From assembly GCA_900543815.1 (NCBI GenBank), contig UQST01000001.1, positions 62,001 through 126,000 on the forward strand: DNA of 64,000 bases. The letters are read 5' to 3'. Source of the stretch: an uncultured Prevotellaceae bacterium. GTDB taxonomy: Bacteria > Bacteroidota > Bacteroidia > Bacteroidales > Bacteroidaceae. Shown here one piece after another: positions 41,241-50,662 of this stretch (position 1 is the stretch's first letter; the number at the start of each line of letters is the position of its first letter). Under the pieces are notes generated by a model that was given only the letters and a program-made list of their open reading frames with translations, was not told the origin of the DNA and made no database searches. A program made the translations under genes and the position numbers.

Positions 41241-43788
41241 CACACTGTGGCGCCGCACACTGCTGGCACTGGCCTTGGGCTTCTGCGTTCTGGGAGCCAG
41301 CGCACAGAGCATGTCGGACAGCCAGGTTATCGACTTCGTGAAAAAAGAGCAGGCCAAAGGCACCAACCAGCAGTCCATCGTGACGAAACTGCTGCAGAAG
41401 GGTGTGACCACCGACCAGCTGCGCCGCATCAGACGCAAATACGAGGCTGAACAGAGCCAGATGGGAGCCGTAGATCTGAACTCCGACAACCGTGCAGGGC
41501 AGCAGGCCAATGGTGCCAGCCGTCAACGCACCAACAAGGAAAAGGCGCTCATGCAGATGCAGAAGCAGAACGGACGTCTGGTGAAAGGACAAGACGAGGG
41601 CCGTGGAATGACGCGTGACGAACGCCTGGAGGAGATGAACAATGCCATCGGATTCATGGACATCGACTCACTCATCTACTATCAGAACTACTTCAAGGAC
41701 GAAAGCCAGGTGTTCGGACGCAACATCTTCAACAACAAGAACCTGACCTTCGAGCCAAGCCAGAACATAGCCACTCCCGCCAATTACCGTCTGGGAGCCG
41801 GTGACAACATCATCATCGATGTGTGGGGAGCCAGCCAGGAGACTTTCGAAAGCACCATCTCGCCCGACGGAGTGGTGGTCATCGAAGGTGTAGGCCCAAT
41901 CAAACTGGCAGGCCAAACGGTACAGCAGGCTACAGCCACCCTGCGCAACAAGTTGGGACAACACTATTCCGACTGCCAGTTTGCCCTCTCACTGGCCGAC
42001 ACACGCAGCATACAGGTGCAGGTGGCAGGTGAAGTGGTGATGCCCGGAACCTACACGCTGAGCAGTCTGAGCACCGCCTTCAACGCACTCTATGCGGCTG
42101 GCGGCATCAACGAGACAGGTACGCTGCGTGACATCAAGGTGTATCGCAACGGACGACAGATAGGCACCATCGACGTATATGACTTCCTGATGCACGGAAG
42201 CAATGCGGGCGATGTGCGGCTGGAGGACAACGACGTCATCGTAGTGGGTCCCTATGACTGCCTGGTGAACGTGCGTGGAAAGGTGAAGCGACCCATGTTC
42301 TACGAGATGAAATCGACCGAGAGCGTGAAGCAGCTGCTGGCCTACGCAGGCGGTATGGCAGGCAATGCCTACACCAAGAACGTACGTCTGATGCGCAAGG
42401 CAGGCGAGGAATACAGCATCCACACCATTGATGAGTTCCAGATGTCGGCATTCTGCGTGAAGGACGGCGACTCACTCTATGTGGATAGCATCATCCCTCG
42501 CTACAGCAACCTGGTGGAGGTGCGCGGAGCAGTGAAGCACCCCGGACAGTTCCAGCTGGGCGGCAACATACAGAGCGTAAAGGACTTGCTCAAGGCTGTT
42601 GACGGACTTGCCGAGGATGCTTTTCAGTCTCGCGCCGTGATGCACAGGCAGAAGGAAGACCTCACACTGGAGATGGTGTCGGTGGATATAGAAGGCATCA
42701 TAGCAGGCACCAGCCCCGACATCGCGCTGCGCAAGGGTGATGTACTTTTCATCCCCAGTGTGGTGGATATGAAGGGCGAACAGACTCTGACCATCAATGG
42801 AGAGGTGCTCTATCCCGGAGTATATCAGTTTGCAGAGAACACCTCAGTAGAAGACCTCATCCTGCAGGCAGGCGGACTGACAGATGCCGCCTCGCTGGCC
42901 AAGGTGGATGTGTTCCGTCGCGTGAACGATGCAAACTCCACCGAGGACAACGGCAAGATGGCAGAAGCATTCAGCATATCCATTGACAAGAACCTGGCAA
43001 AGGGTGACAGCACCTTCCGCCTGCAGCCCTATGATGTGGTGATGGTGCGCAAGAGCCCATCCTACAGCGAGCAGCGCAACGTGATGGTGAGCGGATGCGT
43101 CAACTTCGTAGGCCAGTACTCGATGACAAGCACCAACTACCGACTGAGCGACCTGGTGAAAGCGGCAGGCGGGTTGACGGAGATAGGTTACAGCAAGGGC
43201 GCACGTCTCAACCGCGTGATGACCCCTGACGAACGTCTGCAGCGCGAGAGCGCACTGCGTGCAGCACAGATAGCCATGTACGAGGAAGCCATGCAGGACG
43301 AAAAGGGATACAACATGAGTCAGGCCGACTCACTGCTCGACATGAAGATGAACCTGGGCAGCACCTATCCCGTAGCCGTCAATCTGGAGAAGGCTCTGGC
43401 AGAACCCGGTGGCCAGTATGACCTTGTGCTGCGCGAGGGAGACCACTTGGTAGTGCCACAATTCAGCAGTACCGTGAAGGTGAGCGGTGAAGTGAGCTAC
43501 CCCATAAGCATGAACTACAAGAAAGGTGAGTCACTGGGCTACTACATCAAACGTGCCGGCGGCTATGGCAACAGAGCGAAGAAGAAGGGTGTATATGCCA
43601 TCTACATGAACGGTGCAGTAGAGAAAATCAACAAGCGCAGCTCCAAGGACATACAGCCTGGAACAGAAATCGTGGTGCCCACCAAGCAGAAGTCAAAGCG
43701 CATGACCACCGGTGAAGTGATGGCCATAGCCAGCGGCAGTGCCTCACTGGCCAGCGTGGTAGTGGCTCTGATAAGCATTCTCAAGTAA
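41224..43788 (+). CDS. Polysaccharide export outer-membrane protein, SLBB-rich (Wza-like)
   Basis: The 854-residue product has a signal peptide (RTLLALALGFCVLGASAQ) and a Gln/Lys-rich helical region to about 130. A poly-export domain follows (NYRLGAGDNIIIDVWGASQETFESTISPDGVVVIEGVGPIKLAG), then a series of SLBB domains (VQVAGEVVMPGTYTLSSLSTAFNALYAAGGI; VRGKVKRPMFYEM; VRGAVKHPGQFQLGG; INGEVLYPGVYQF; VSGCVNFVGQYSM; VSGEVSYPISM). A C-terminal hydrophobic segment (EVMAIASGSASLASVVVALISIL) may anchor it. It is larger than E. coli Wza, as is usual for Bacteroidetes. It would form the outer-membrane export channel. Confidence 0.92.
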   Translation: MERKYSTLWRRTLLALALGFCVLGASAQSMSDSQVIDFVKKEQAKGTNQQSIVTKLLQKGVTTDQLRRIRRKYEAEQSQMGAVDLNSDNRAGQQANGASRQRTNKEKALMQMQKQNGRLVKGQDEGRGMTRDERLEEMNNAIGFMDIDSLIYYQNYFKDESQVFGRNIFNNKNLTFEPSQNIATPANYRLGAGDNIIIDVWGASQETFESTISPDGVVVIEGVGPIKLAGQTVQQATATLRNKLGQHYSDCQFALSLADTRSIQVQVAGEVVMPGTYTLSSLSTAFNALYAAGGINETGTLRDIKVYRNGRQIGTIDVYDFLMHGSNAGDVRLEDNDVIVVGPYDCLVNVRGKVKRPMFYEMKSTESVKQLLAYAGGMAGNAYTKNVRLMRKAGEEYSIHTIDEFQMSAFCVKDGDSLYVDSIIPRYSNLVEVRGAVKHPGQFQLGGNIQSVKDLLKAVDGLAEDAFQSRAVMHRQKEDLTLEMVSVDIEGIIAGTSPDIALRKGDVLFIPSVVDMKGEQTLTINGEVLYPGVYQFAENTSVEDLILQAGGLTDAASLAKVDVFRRVNDANSTEDNGKMAEAFSISIDKNLAKGDSTFRLQPYDVVMVRKSPSYSEQRNVMVSGCVNFVGQYSMTSTNYRLSDLVKAAGGLTEIGYSKGARLNRVMTPDERLQRESALRAAQIAMYEEAMQDEKGYNMSQADSLLDMKMNLGSTYPVAVNLEKALAEPGGQYDLVLREGDHLVVPQFSSTVKVSGEVSYPISMNYKKGESLGYYIKRAGGYGNRAKKKGVYAIYMNGAVEKINKRSSKDIQPGTEIVVPTKQKSKRMTTGEVMAIASGSASLASVVVALISILK

Positions 43789-43806
43789 AGAGGAGGAAGA
43801 AGAATC

Positions 43807-44880
43807 ATGGAACAGAACAAGAATCCCGAACTGGAGGTCATCGATCTTCGCCTCATGGTAAAAAAGCTCTGGAGCAAGCGCGGGCTTTTCCTGCGCGTGT
43901 GGATAGTGACCTTCATACTGGCCTGTGCGTGGATACTGCCCCAGCCTCGCTATTATAAGAGTACCGTTGTGCTGGCTCCCGAAGCTGGCGGACAGAGTGC
44001 CGGTGGCGGACTTGCCTCCATAGCATCCAGCTTCGGCGTGGATATCGGCGGCATGCAATCAGAGGATGCCATCTATCCCAGCATTTATCCCGACCTCTTT
44101 GACTCCAAAGACTTCATTGTAGGACTGTTTGACATCCGTGTGCAGACACTGGATGGTGAGGTGGATACCACCTACTACCGCTACCTGGACAGATACGAGA
44201 AGAAGAATCCCGTAACCCAACCCTTCAAAAAGGCATCGAGCTGGGTGAAGGGGCTCTTCGAGGACAAAAGCAAGGCAAAGGCGAATAACGACATCGTCAA
44301 TCCTTCGAGACTGACCAAGCGCCAGGAGGCTATCTGCAACAAGATAAAGAAGAACATCAGCTGCGATGTGGACATCAAGACCGATGTCATCACCATCACC
44401 GTTACGGCCAAGGATGCACAGGTATGCGCTACACTGGCAGACTCCATCTCGAGCCGCCTGCAACAGTTCATCACAGATTACCGCACGAGCAAGGCAAGAA
44501 GAGACCTGGCCTACTATCAGCAACTGACCGACGAGGCCAAAGCAAGCTATGACTCTACGCTGAACGCCTATAGCCGTTACTGCGACCAGCACAGCAACAT
44601 CATCCTGCAAAGTGCCATCTCGGAAAGAGACAAGATGGAGAACGAGATGTCGATATGCCAGAGCACCTATACTGCCATGAGCACACAGTTACAGGCTTGC
44701 AAGGCCAGAGTGCAGGAGCGCACACCCGCTTTCACCATGCTGCAGTCTGCTTCGGTGCCCAACAAACCCGCTGGACCCAAGCGCATGATTTTCGTGGCAT
44801 TCATGCTGGTGCTGGCCACCATTGGCTGTGCATGCTACATCTACAAGCAAAACATACAGGAACTCTTGCTCGCAAAGTAA
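43807..44880 (+). CDS. Chain-length determinant (Wzz family)
   Basis: The 357-residue product has two membrane helices, near residues 31-50 (VWIVTFILACAWILP) and 325-345 (MIFVAFMLVLATIGCACYI), around a long periplasmic helical region. The N-terminal block KSTVVLAPEAGGQSAGGGLASIASSFGVDIGG and the Pro-rich C-terminal VPNKPAGPKRM are typical of Wzz. No BY-kinase domain is fused. It sets polymer length together with the export protein. Confidence 0.9.
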   Translation: MEQNKNPELEVIDLRLMVKKLWSKRGLFLRVWIVTFILACAWILPQPRYYKSTVVLAPEAGGQSAGGGLASIASSFGVDIGGMQSEDAIYPSIYPDLFDSKDFIVGLFDIRVQTLDGEVDTTYYRYLDRYEKKNPVTQPFKKASSWVKGLFEDKSKAKANNDIVNPSRLTKRQEAICNKIKKNISCDVDIKTDVITITVTAKDAQVCATLADSISSRLQQFITDYRTSKARRDLAYYQQLTDEAKASYDSTLNAYSRYCDQHSNIILQSAISERDKMENEMSICQSTYTAMSTQLQACKARVQERTPAFTMLQSASVPNKPAGPKRMIFVAFMLVLATIGCACYIYKQNIQELLLAK

Positions 44881-44899
44881 GGTCTTATCCCCATAGCTC

Positions 44900-46420
44900 A
44901 TGGAACCGTCAAAGCGAATACTGCTTAACACGCTGGCACAATACACCCGTGCAGTGCTCACCACATGTATGAGCCTGTACTCGGTGCGTCTGGTGCTTAA
45001 GGCTCTGGGGGAGACCGACTACGGCATCTATACACTGGTAGCAGGAGTAGTGGCTATGCTTGGATTTGTCACCAATGCCATGGTCATCACTACCCAACGG
45101 CACTTGTCATACTCTTTCGGGCAACATGACGAGGTACAATCACGCAAGACCTTCTCTTGCAGCGCCATGATGCACTTGGGTATAGGCACTCTTCTTGTCC
45201 TTATCCTTATAGCCACCAAGGGGCTTTTGTTCAGCCATGTGCTCTCCATCCCCACCGCCAGAATTGATGTTGCATCGTGGATATATACGACCACCATCGG
45301 CATGACATTCTTCAGTTTCATCGAAGCACCATTCAAGGCATTGTTCATCGCCAGAGAGAACATCGTGTACATATCCGTCGTGGAAGTGACCGACGGTATC
45401 ATGCGATTGCTGCTTGTGGTACTTCTTCTCGATGGAGCAGCCGACGCGCTCTACACATACGGAAGCCTCATGCTGGGCATTTGGGCTGTCAGATTTCTGC
45501 TGTTCTCCGTATGGCCAGTGCTCCACTACCCCGAATGCAGCCCCAGACATTTCCTCCACGACCTTGACAAGAAAGTGATAGGAGCCCTTTCCGGCTTCGC
45601 CGGCTGGACTACCTACAGCATGGGATGCGTCATTACCAGAAACCAAGGAATAAATGTAGTATTCAGCAGAAGCAGCATGGGTATGATGCTGTGCGCCTCC
45701 TATGGCATCGCACAGCAAGTCGTTGGAGGAGCGCAGATAGTGAGCACCTCTATCCTGAATGCGATGAATCCGCAAATCATGCAGGCAGAAGGAGCCGGGA
45801 ACCGAGCACTGATGCTGCACAGAGCCGAACAGGAAAGCCGAATTTCCTCGGCTATGCTGGCAACTGTATTCATCCCTCTTGTCGTGTTTATGGAGCCTAT
45901 TTTGCACATCTGGCTGGATACAGTGCCTGCCAAAGCCACGTTCCTGTGCCAATGCCTCCTTCTTGCCCAAATCATTGACCAAAGCACCTATGGGCTTCAC
46001 ACTGCCAACCAGGCCATTGGGCATATACGCAACTACACACTGCTCATGTACACACCCAAACTGCTCATCCTGCCTCTGGCATGGATCATACAGGCATGGG
46101 GAGGAGGAGCAGAGGCCATCATGCTGCTGTTCCTGTGCATGGAAGCACTGGTGGCAGGCATGCGCATTCCCTATCTGCACAGGCACGGAGGACTCGACAT
46201 GAAAGCATTCTCCTGCAGCGTTTTTCCCCGCATCGCATTCGTCATCTGCCTTCAGGGAGCCGTCTCACTGGGATTGCACGCCATCGGCACACAGCCTTTA
46301 CTCACGATGGCATTCATATGCATCTCCATGCTATGCGGCATGACCCTCATGTGGGCTGTGGTGCTCAACGCCCAAGAACGCGCCAGAATGATGCAAATAA
46401 TAACAAGGAAGAAAGCATGA
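44900..46420 (+). CDS. Polysaccharide flippase (Wzx-like, MOP superfamily)
   Basis: The 506-residue membrane protein is predicted to have 12-14 helices. The N-terminus (KRILLNTLAQYTRAVLTTCMSLYSVRLVLKALGETDYGIYTLVAGV) is the usual start of Wzx-type exporters. Other landmarks are GIAQQVVGGAQIVSTSILNAMNPQIMQAEGAG and a helical C-terminal half. It would flip lipid-linked repeat units across the inner membrane. Its stop overlaps the start of the polymerase gene (ATGA). Confidence 0.88.
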   Translation: MEPSKRILLNTLAQYTRAVLTTCMSLYSVRLVLKALGETDYGIYTLVAGVVAMLGFVTNAMVITTQRHLSYSFGQHDEVQSRKTFSCSAMMHLGIGTLLVLILIATKGLLFSHVLSIPTARIDVASWIYTTTIGMTFFSFIEAPFKALFIARENIVYISVVEVTDGIMRLLLVVLLLDGAADALYTYGSLMLGIWAVRFLLFSVWPVLHYPECSPRHFLHDLDKKVIGALSGFAGWTTYSMGCVITRNQGINVVFSRSSMGMMLCASYGIAQQVVGGAQIVSTSILNAMNPQIMQAEGAGNRALMLHRAEQESRISSAMLATVFIPLVVFMEPILHIWLDTVPAKATFLCQCLLLAQIIDQSTYGLHTANQAIGHIRNYTLLMYTPKLLILPLAWIIQAWGGGAEAIMLLFLCMEALVAGMRIPYLHRHGGLDMKAFSCSVFPRIAFVICLQGAVSLGLHAIGTQPLLTMAFICISMLCGMTLMWAVVLNAQERARMMQIITRKKA

Positions 46421-47751
46421 GCACAAGCAGGCGCTGGTATCAGATACACAAGTCAACTATAGAGAAAATGTTCACCGTCAGGAAAGACATCTTCTCACGC
46501 TTGCTGACACTTAAATACCACGATGTGGTCAAGTGGTGTCTGTACATAGGAATAATGGTCTGCTACATCGGTTCATTGAACCCTTGGTTCATGTGGGGGA
46601 TAAACAGCACCTACTTTGTGATTGTGCTGCCCTTGTTCCTGCTTGTCCTTGCCCTGAACCGCAAGATGCGCTGCCCATTGCTGCGAAGGAATACTGCCTG
46701 GAGTTCCATTGTTATTTTCATTGCCACTGCCTTCTGTATGTCTGCCTTGGGAAACTACAACATCTTCGGCATGGTTGCCATGCTGCTCCAGGCTCCCATA
46801 TTCTATTGCATTCTCCGACTTGACAGGGACGAACTCATGCGTCTGTCCGATTTCCTGTCCAAAGGAATGGCCTGCCTCATGTGTATCAGCATTCCCGTAT
46901 TCGTCTATCACTTGGCAGGAGGAAGCATACCACACCAGTTTGCTTACAACGAGAAGTTGCAATACACATTTATCAACTACTATTTCTTCATGCTCAATGA
47001 CAGCAACGAGCAAATCATCCCTCGCTTCCACGCATTCTTTCTTGAGCCTGGGCACTTGGGAACAGCTTGCACCTTCCTGCTGCTCACGCAAATCGGGAAA
47101 TGGAAGAGATGGTATAATATCGTTCTGTTATTCACCACCCTCATCACACTCTCGCTGGCTGCCTACGTGCTGCTGGTCATGGCTTTCTTCCTGAGCACAT
47201 GGATACGAAAGCGGTCTGTCGCCGGCAAACTTCTGATTATATCTGCATTGGTAGGGATATTCATTGTGGGAGCGATGAACTACAACAAGGGTGTCAATGT
47301 GGTGAATATGCTCATCGTCGAACGTCTCTCTATCGGTGACGATGGCAATATGAAAGGAGACAACCGCGTAAGCAATGAATTCAAGAAGGAATTTGACAGA
47401 TATATTGCCTCTGGAGAAATACTCACGGGTGGTCCCAAATCCATGGACAAATTTGCCTGGGGAAACGCCGGCTACCGTGTTTTCGTGTATTCCTATGGTA
47501 TGGTCACCACATTGCTTGTCATCTTCTTTGCCTTATCCATTACCCAAGGGGCGCACTCACGCCCCAGATGGGGAATGCTGATTATAGCCGTAGCCTCTTT
47601 TTGGGTACGAGCCACACCTTTCTTTTACTATTACTTCATTCCACTATTCATGATGGCACAGATAGGATGGAGAAATGATCCAGACTACCCCACCGCCATA
47701 ATGGATGCAGAAGATGAAACAACAAACGCCAACACACCATGCCAAAAGTAA
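46417..47751 (+). CDS. Polymerase-like membrane protein (putative Wzy)
   Basis: The start at 46417 (MSTSRRWYQIHKSTIEKMF) overlaps the flippase stop and gives 444 residues; longer frames run antisense to function inside the flippase. About ten membrane segments are seen, with a large hydrophilic loop between about 170 and 215 (SIPHQFAYNEKLQYTFINYYFFMLND; HAFFLEPGHLGTACTF). This topology and position between flippase and glycosyltransferases suggests the repeat-unit polymerase. Sequence conservation of Wzy is low, so the call rests on context. Confidence 0.72.
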   Translation: MSTSRRWYQIHKSTIEKMFTVRKDIFSRLLTLKYHDVVKWCLYIGIMVCYIGSLNPWFMWGINSTYFVIVLPLFLLVLALNRKMRCPLLRRNTAWSSIVIFIATAFCMSALGNYNIFGMVAMLLQAPIFYCILRLDRDELMRLSDFLSKGMACLMCISIPVFVYHLAGGSIPHQFAYNEKLQYTFINYYFFMLNDSNEQIIPRFHAFFLEPGHLGTACTFLLLTQIGKWKRWYNIVLLFTTLITLSLAAYVLLVMAFFLSTWIRKRSVAGKLLIISALVGIFIVGAMNYNKGVNVVNMLIVERLSIGDDGNMKGDNRVSNEFKKEFDRYIASGEILTGGPKSMDKFAWGNAGYRVFVYSYGMVTTLLVIFFALSITQGAHSRPRWGMLIIAVASFWVRATPFFYYYFIPLFMMAQIGWRNDPDYPTAIMDAEDETTNANTPCQK

Positions 47752-48686
47752 GCATCATCATACCCTGTTATAATCAGGCAGAATTTCTGCTGCAGGCTCT
47801 TGAAGCTCTGCAAAAGCAAACCCTTAAGGACTTCGAGTGCATCATCGTAGATGACGGAAGCACCGACTCATCGGCACAGATAGCTGACGAGTTTATCAAG
47901 CAGGACAACAGATTCCGCCTGATAAGGAAACCCAACGGCGGTACTGCAACAGCACGAAACATGGGACTGCGTACTGCCACTGGCAAATATATACAGTTTC
48001 TGGATGCTGACGACGAACTGGACACGAAGAAGCTGGAGCTTCAATCGGCCAAGATGGATGCAGAGGAGCTGGACATGAGCTTCACCGACTACCGGCATTT
48101 CCACCTTGATGCAACAGGCAAGCGCATCTTGCGCTCCCATCCTGCCTACACCATGCAGCCCACGGGCGGCCTTCACCTGAGTCTGCTTACCCGTTGGGGA
48201 GTGGATTTCTCCATACCCATCCACTGCATCATGTATCGTCTGGACTTCATCCGTAAGCACAATCTGGAGTTTTCCGAATCACTTCGCTATCGTGAGGACT
48301 GGGATTTCCATCTCAAGGCATCTGCCCAGCCTGGTTTCCGCTATGGGCGCATGCCTCAGTATGTGGCTGCTTTCTATCGCGAAAATCCCAAGAGCAAGAC
48401 AAGTAGCGCGCAGAAACTCAGCAGCGGCAACCTCACCTATCTGTCCTACGCAATACGTCATGGCAGACTGGCAGACTTGCTCCCATTGGCATTTCGCCTG
48501 TCCTGCGAAAACCTTCTCATAGCCGGACGTGCACTCAAGCACCGCAAACCAGGCGAACTCAGTCCGCTCAAGATTCTGACGCACAACCTCAGTCTGCGCA
48601 ACGTGTTGGGAATCGTGCTTTCTGTTCTGATGCTCCCCTTGAGTGTGCTGTATATCATCATCCGTTCCATAATCGTATATCTATGA
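47739..48686 (+). CDS. Family 2 glycosyltransferase
   Basis: The 315-residue product has a GT-A fold start (KVSIIIPCYNQAEFLLQALEALQKQTLKDFECIIVDDGSTDSS) and the DxD-like LDADDEL motif near residue 88, with RYREDWDFHLKA as the acceptor-side ED motif. A C-terminal hydrophobic stretch (VLGIVLSVLMLPLSVLYIIIRSIIVYL) may anchor it to the membrane. It adds a sugar to the lipid-linked unit; the donor is unknown. It overlaps its neighbours by 13 and 4 bp. Confidence 0.9.
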   Translation: MPKVSIIIPCYNQAEFLLQALEALQKQTLKDFECIIVDDGSTDSSAQIADEFIKQDNRFRLIRKPNGGTATARNMGLRTATGKYIQFLDADDELDTKKLELQSAKMDAEELDMSFTDYRHFHLDATGKRILRSHPAYTMQPTGGLHLSLLTRWGVDFSIPIHCIMYRLDFIRKHNLEFSESLRYREDWDFHLKASAQPGFRYGRMPQYVAAFYRENPKSKTSSAQKLSSGNLTYLSYAIRHGRLADLLPLAFRLSCENLLIAGRALKHRKPGELSPLKILTHNLSLRNVLGIVLSVLMLPLSVLYIIIRSIIVYL

Positions 48687-49546
48687 GCACGAACAATCCT
48701 CTGCCCCACATAATGGTTTTCTGCGTGAACTACAGCAGTTATGACTACCTGCACACCTTCATGGAGTCAGTGGAGCGTGCAGCTGCCCAGGCCAACGGAC
48801 TATGCCGCATTACCTTGTGTGTGGGCGACAATACTGCCACCGATTGGCAAGGTATTCCCGAGAACCTGACACCGCACTGCACACTCAAGAGCTTCCCCTA
48901 CCATCTCAACATAGGGTATCTGGGCTGTGCACTCAGGATGATGGCAGAAGTGGGATGGCAAGAGGTGAGTCAGGCTTCATACTGCATCATCAGCAACGTA
49001 GATCTCACCTTGCGCGAAGATTTCTTCAGTGTGCTGGCTACCACAGAATGGCCTGCCGATACAGGATGGCTGGCTCCCGACATCTTCACCGAACGGCTCA
49101 ACCATCACGACAATCCCTTCCAGACGCATCGTCCGCGCAAGCGTGATTTCATTCGCTGGCAGCTGCTCTACTGCAACCACATTATATATAAATGGCTGGA
49201 GAAGCTCTACCACCTGCGAGGCAAACACCAGAACATACCCGACAAGCAGACAACCATCTACGCCGGACACGGCTCGCTCATGGTCATCAGCGGACAGTTC
49301 CTGGCCAAGCACCCCTATCTGAAATTCCCCACATTCATGTATGGCGAGGAACTCTTCTTTGCCGAACTGATATATCAGGACAAACTGAAGACCTACTATT
49401 GCCCGTCACTGTATGTCAGCAACGTGGGACGGGTGTCAACAGGCAAGTACAACTATAAGTGGCTCTGCCGCCAGAACAGGAAGAGCCTGCGTATTCTGAA
49501 AGGCTACTGCTTCCGCTACCCTATTCTGAAAAACAGCGAATATTGA
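48683..49546 (+). CDS. Glycosyltransferase, GT2-like (rhamnosyltransferase type)
   Basis: The 287-residue product begins HIMVFCVNYSSYDYLHTFMESVERA and has LCVGDNTA, NIGYLGCALRMM and YCIISNVDLTLREDFF (NVD as the DxD equivalent), then AGHGSLMVISGQFL and MYGEELFFAEL. This pattern fits GT2 enzymes of the rhamnosyl- or galactofuranosyltransferase group. It is the last intact gene of the capsule run. Base composition changes to more AT-rich just after it. Confidence 0.82.
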   Translation: MSTNNPLPHIMVFCVNYSSYDYLHTFMESVERAAAQANGLCRITLCVGDNTATDWQGIPENLTPHCTLKSFPYHLNIGYLGCALRMMAEVGWQEVSQASYCIISNVDLTLREDFFSVLATTEWPADTGWLAPDIFTERLNHHDNPFQTHRPRKRDFIRWQLLYCNHIIYKWLEKLYHLRGKHQNIPDKQTTIYAGHGSLMVISGQFLAKHPYLKFPTFMYGEELFFAELIYQDKLKTYYCPSLYVSNVGRVSTGKYNYKWLCRQNRKSLRILKGYCFRYPILKNSEY

Positions 49547-49700
49547 ACCCCAAAAGGTCATTAGAAACTGTAGCTCTCCCTTTACACCAATAAATGATTA
49601 AGATAAAACAATAAAAAACTGAACTGAGAATCCTGGGACAGCCGGCATTTGACAACAATATCATATCTAATGATAACGCAGTACTGTTGCAACGCCATAA

Positions 49701-50546
49701 GTGAGACAGATTAGCATATCAATCACAATGGATTTACTATACAAGACTATTATGGCAGACAAATACATAAATTATAAAGGAGCATGGATTTTTGCTCACG
49801 ATGCCCACAAAGAGCATAAACTTTCCGATACAGACGTTGCCGCTTTGCTGAACAAAGGAGGCTTGATGGTGCGTAATGTTTATGATTTCGACTGAGGAGA
49901 TGAAACATCCTTCTGGTATGTCATCAAGGATTCTTTTGGCGGGATGGAAGAATTGTCATCCAAGATGCGCAATCAAGTAAAGAAGTGTTTCAAGACTATG
50001 CACGTTGAGAGAATCACAGCCGATTATCTTGCCAATAATGGTTATGAAGTATTTGTAGCGGCCGTTGACAACTATAGAATCAAGGCTACCGCACCAACCA
50101 AAGAGGAATTTGAAGACCGCATCAGTAAAGGAACCGAAAACGAATACTGGGGTGTAATAGACAACGAGACAGAGAAATTGGTCGCATTCTGCATGAATGC
50201 CGTAACCGATGAATGCTGTGAATACCGCACTATGAAGGCGATTCCTAAGTACCAGAAGCTATATGCATACTATGGTCTGATTTACGAGATGAACCGCTAC
50301 TACCTGGAGGAACGAAAGATGAAATATGTAAACGATGGCGCCCGATCGATAACAAACCACTCAAACATACAACCTTTTTTGATTGACAAGTTCAGGTTTC
50401 GCAAAGCTTATTGCCACATATCCATAAAATACAAGTGGTGGTTTGGCATAGCCGTTGCTATATCATATCCGTTCCGCAGACTTATCCCCTTACGGCAAGT
50501 CAAGGCACTGCTGGATATGGAAGAGATAGCAAGAGGAAGTTTGTGA
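49701..50546 (+). pseudogene. Capsule-linked acyltransferase-like gene interrupted by in-frame TGA
   Basis: Two segments, 49701-49895 and 49944-50546, are in the same frame and read as one protein if the TGA at 49893-49895 is passed. The sequence runs YINYKGAWIFAHDAHKEHKL..VRNVYDFD, stop, GDETSFWYVIKDSFGGMEEL..MRNQVKKCFKTM. The likely start is the ATG at 49728. The C-terminal part (AIPKYQKLYAYYGLIYEMNRYYLEERKMKYVNDGARSITNHSNIQPFLIDKFRFRKAYCHI) resembles GNAT-type acyltransferases of capsule loci, a tentative call. The intact form would be about 271 residues. Nonsense mutation, sequencing error or readthrough cannot be separated from sequence alone. Confidence 0.75.
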
Positions 50547-50662
50547 AATCCAAAATCTTTTATACACACAGCCAACCCCCATTCCTCTTAGATTATTATG
50601 TCAAAGCGCCCTATAGGATATCTCCAAGAAGAGACATATCAATCATAACGAATAGCTGCAAT

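Noticed and set aside
46081..46416. N-terminal extension of the polymerase-like protein
   Set aside because: It lies within the flippase gene; the ATG at 46417 with the ATGA overlap is the natural start.
49893..49895. Selenocysteine codon
   Set aside because: No SECIS-like hairpin was evident directly after the TGA and no selenium machinery is in the window; a nonsense change is simpler.
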